Notes under the pieces: model-generated
Database searches by the model: none
The model's input: only the letters and a program-made list of their open reading frames with translations
What the model was told of the DNA's origin: nothing
Origin: JAQGJA01 sp965651535
GTDB lineage: Bacteria; Pseudomonadota; Alphaproteobacteria; Micavibrionales; SZUA-601
Direction of reading: 5' to 3'
Length of the DNA: 7,282 bases
Assembly: GCA_965651535.1 (NCBI GenBank)
Contig: CBFGSX010000071.1
Coordinates: 1-7,282, forward strand
Translations under genes and position numbers: made by a program
Shown: one piece after another, positions 5,850 to 7,282 of the stretch
Layout of the letters: each line of letters begins with the position of its first letter
Numbering within the stretch: position 1 is the stretch's first letter

Positions 5850-7282
5850 ATGACCCACACAAACGAGACCGACACGCTTGAATCTTTCCAAGCCGCTACG
5901 GCGGCGACATTGCGCGCTCTGGGCAAATCCCCCGCGCATGAGGTCGTGTTCGGCGCGCTGTATCATTCCGGGCCCGAGCAAACCGAATTTCCGCTTGTCG
6001 CCGACGCGCCTATCCTGCGCGCGCTGTCGGATCTTCAGGCCGCCTCTTTGCGTTACGGCGCGGCGCAGGAAAAAATCTCGGACAATGCCGCCAAGAACGA
6101 GTTCTTCCGCTTTCTCGACGAAGCGCGCGAAGCCGCATGCCTTGCGCAGGATTTCGGCGGCGTGCGGCACAATGTCACGCATTTTTGGCAAACGCATCCG
6201 GGGATCGACTTCCGCAACCTGACCCAAAGCGACCCGCCCAACGGCGAATTGGGCGCATGGGTTCAGGAAATTCGTCTGGGACTGATGGGGAACGCGCCGG
6301 AAAACCCCATGCTGTCCGGCTTTGTCGCCTTGCTCAAAACGGAAATTTTTTCTCCCGAACATTTCCGCAAAACCGCCAAACAGCTGATCGACAATCTGTG
6401 GCAGGATCACGCGCCGCCGACGGATGAAACGACCGAGTCCGAAGCGCCGCGGGCCGTTTCCAATTCCGAAGAACCGCCAAGCCCGTCCGAAGAACCCCAG
6501 ACGCTCGAGGCCGCGCCGAAAGAGGAAACCGATCTGCCACCTCCGCCTGCGGGCGGCGCGCAAGGCGAGGAAACGCAGCTGGACGCGGACGGCGCGCTGG
6601 ATGACGGCCTCAACGACGCCTTGCCCGACGCACCGCCCGACAGCGCGCAGATGGCGCGGTATCATGTCTACACCACCGCCTATGACGAGATTGTCCACGC
6701 CGACAAATTGGCCGATATCCGCGAGCGGCAGAAACTGCGTCGCGATTTGGAAACACAGCTCCAGCCGTTCCAGCGTTTGATTCAAAAACTGGCGCTACGT
6801 TTGCAAAAGCAACTGCAAAGTTTCCAGCCCGTCGGCTGGCAACGCGGATTAGACGACGGCGATCTCGATCTGCACCGCCTCGCTGCCGTTTATGCGCATC
6901 GCCGCCGCCACGCTCCCGCGATTTACAAGCAACCGCAAATGGGCCTCGCCCGCGACAGCGTGGTGACATTGCTTTTGGACAATTCCGGTTCGATGCGTGG
7001 GCGGCCGATTTTGATCACGGCACTTTGCGCCGATATTCTGGCGCGCACCTTGGAACGCTGCGGCGTGAAGGTGGAAATTCTGGGTTATACCACGCGCGCC
7101 TGGAAAGGCGGCAATCCGTTTAAGGAATGGAACGACGCGGGGCGCAAGCCGCATCCCGGACGCCTGAACGAATTGCGGCATATCGTTTACAAAAGCGCCG
7201 ATCAAAACTGGCAGAGCGCGCGGCTGAATATCGGCGTGATGCTCAAGGAAGGCGTGCTGCGCGAGAATATCGACGGCGAGGC
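5850..7282 (+). CDS. cobT: cobaltochelatase subunit CobT, N-terminal 477 residues (cut by window edge)
   Basis: Partner of CobS in the cobaltochelatase. It reads open from ATG 5850 to the right edge: 477 full codons of what is usually a protein of somewhat over 600 residues. The N-terminal region (1 to about 187) resembles the CobT N-terminal domain (SFQAATAATLRALG). An acidic, proline-rich linker covers about 188-267. A helical segment follows (YHVYTTAYDEIVHADKLA, then RQKLRRDLETQLQPFQR). The VWA domain has the MIDAS motif DNSGS at 377-381, then MRGRPI and ADILARTLERCGVKVEILGY, which are hallmark CobT sequences. The metal in the MIDAS site is known to be needed for CobT function. There is no clear Shine-Dalgarno; the palindrome arm ends 12 bases upstream. 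A six-codon frame starting at 5833 ends in TGA overlapping the cobT ATG (ATGA). Confidence 0.94.
   Translation, partial: MTHTNETDTLESFQAATAATLRALGKSPAHEVVFGALYHSGPEQTEFPLVADAPILRALSDLQAASLRYGAAQEKISDNAAKNEFFRFLDEAREAACLAQDFGGVRHNVTHFWQTHPGIDFRNLTQSDPPNGELGAWVQEIRLGLMGNAPENPMLSGFVALLKTEIFSPEHFRKTAKQLIDNLWQDHAPPTDETTESEAPRAVSNSEEPPSPSEEPQTLEAAPKEETDLPPPPAGGAQGEETQLDADGALDDGLNDALPDAPPDSAQMARYHVYTTAYDEIVHADKLADIRERQKLRRDLETQLQPFQRLIQKLALRLQKQLQSFQPVGWQRGLDDGDLDLHRLAAVYAHRRRHAPAIYKQPQMGLARDSVVTLLLDNSGSMRGRPILITALCADILARTLERCGVKVEILGYTTRAWKGGNPFKEWNDAGRKPHPGRLNELRHIVYKSADQNWQSARLNIGVMLKEGVLRENIDGE

Noticed and set aside
5754..6785. 343-codon open frame on the minus strand
   Set aside because: Most of it is antisense to cobT. 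Its end (VIPAKAGIQ...WIPACAGMTG) is the well-known translation of the palindrome repeat at 5761-5837, not a protein domain.

Overview
The window looks like chromosomal DNA from an alphaproteobacterium. The evidence is the J-domain gene, cobS, cobT order typical of that class, the CobS/CobT type of aerobic cobaltochelatase, a soluble hybrid kinase of the kind common in Rhodospirillales-like genomes, and dispersed palindromes with the GTCATTCCCGC...GCGGGAATCCAG consensus. The genus cannot be told from the sequence alone.

Layout. (1) Positions 1-633, minus strand: a secreted protein with a pilus-assembly/secretin N-terminal (pil_N) domain, followed with a one-base TGATG overlap by the first 17 codons of a lipoprotein gene that runs off the left edge. 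(2) Positions 733-3123, plus strand, divergent from the first pair: a 796-residue cytoplasmic hybrid histidine kinase, PAS-like / HisKA / HATPase_c / REC / REC / Hpt, with all phosphorelay residues in place. Its REC2-Hpt linker is encoded by palindromic repeat DNA. (3) Positions 3124-3404: a convergent intergenic stretch with no gene, holding a 170-bp element bounded by a perfect 24-bp inverted repeat, a nested pair of hairpins, and a second hairpin-pair family. (4) Positions 3405-4187, minus strand: 3-hydroxybutyrate dehydrogenase, whose active-site residues fall at the same positions as in the characterised Pseudomonas enzyme. (5) Positions 4247-7282, plus strand: an operon of a J-domain protein, cobS (ATGA overlap) and cobT. 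CobT is cut by the right edge. A hairpin pair of the same family as in (3) sits between cobS and cobT.

How the genes work together. CobS (AAA+ ATPase) and CobT (VWA/MIDAS protein) form the ATP-driven part of the CobNST chelatase that inserts cobalt into hydrogenobyrinic acid a,c-diamide. CobN is not in the window. The coupled J-domain protein may bring Hsp70 to this complex. The dehydrogenase links to ketone body/polyhydroxybutyrate metabolism and shares only a short divergent promoter region with the cobalamin operon. The kinase and the pil_N/lipoprotein pair share a divergent promoter region of about 100 bases, so a regulatory link is possible but unproven.

No obviously new enzymatic system is present. 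The most unusual material is the repeat DNA: one palindrome family occurs in three settings (inside a coding sequence, after a gene end and within an operon), with base-pair-preserving changes between copies.
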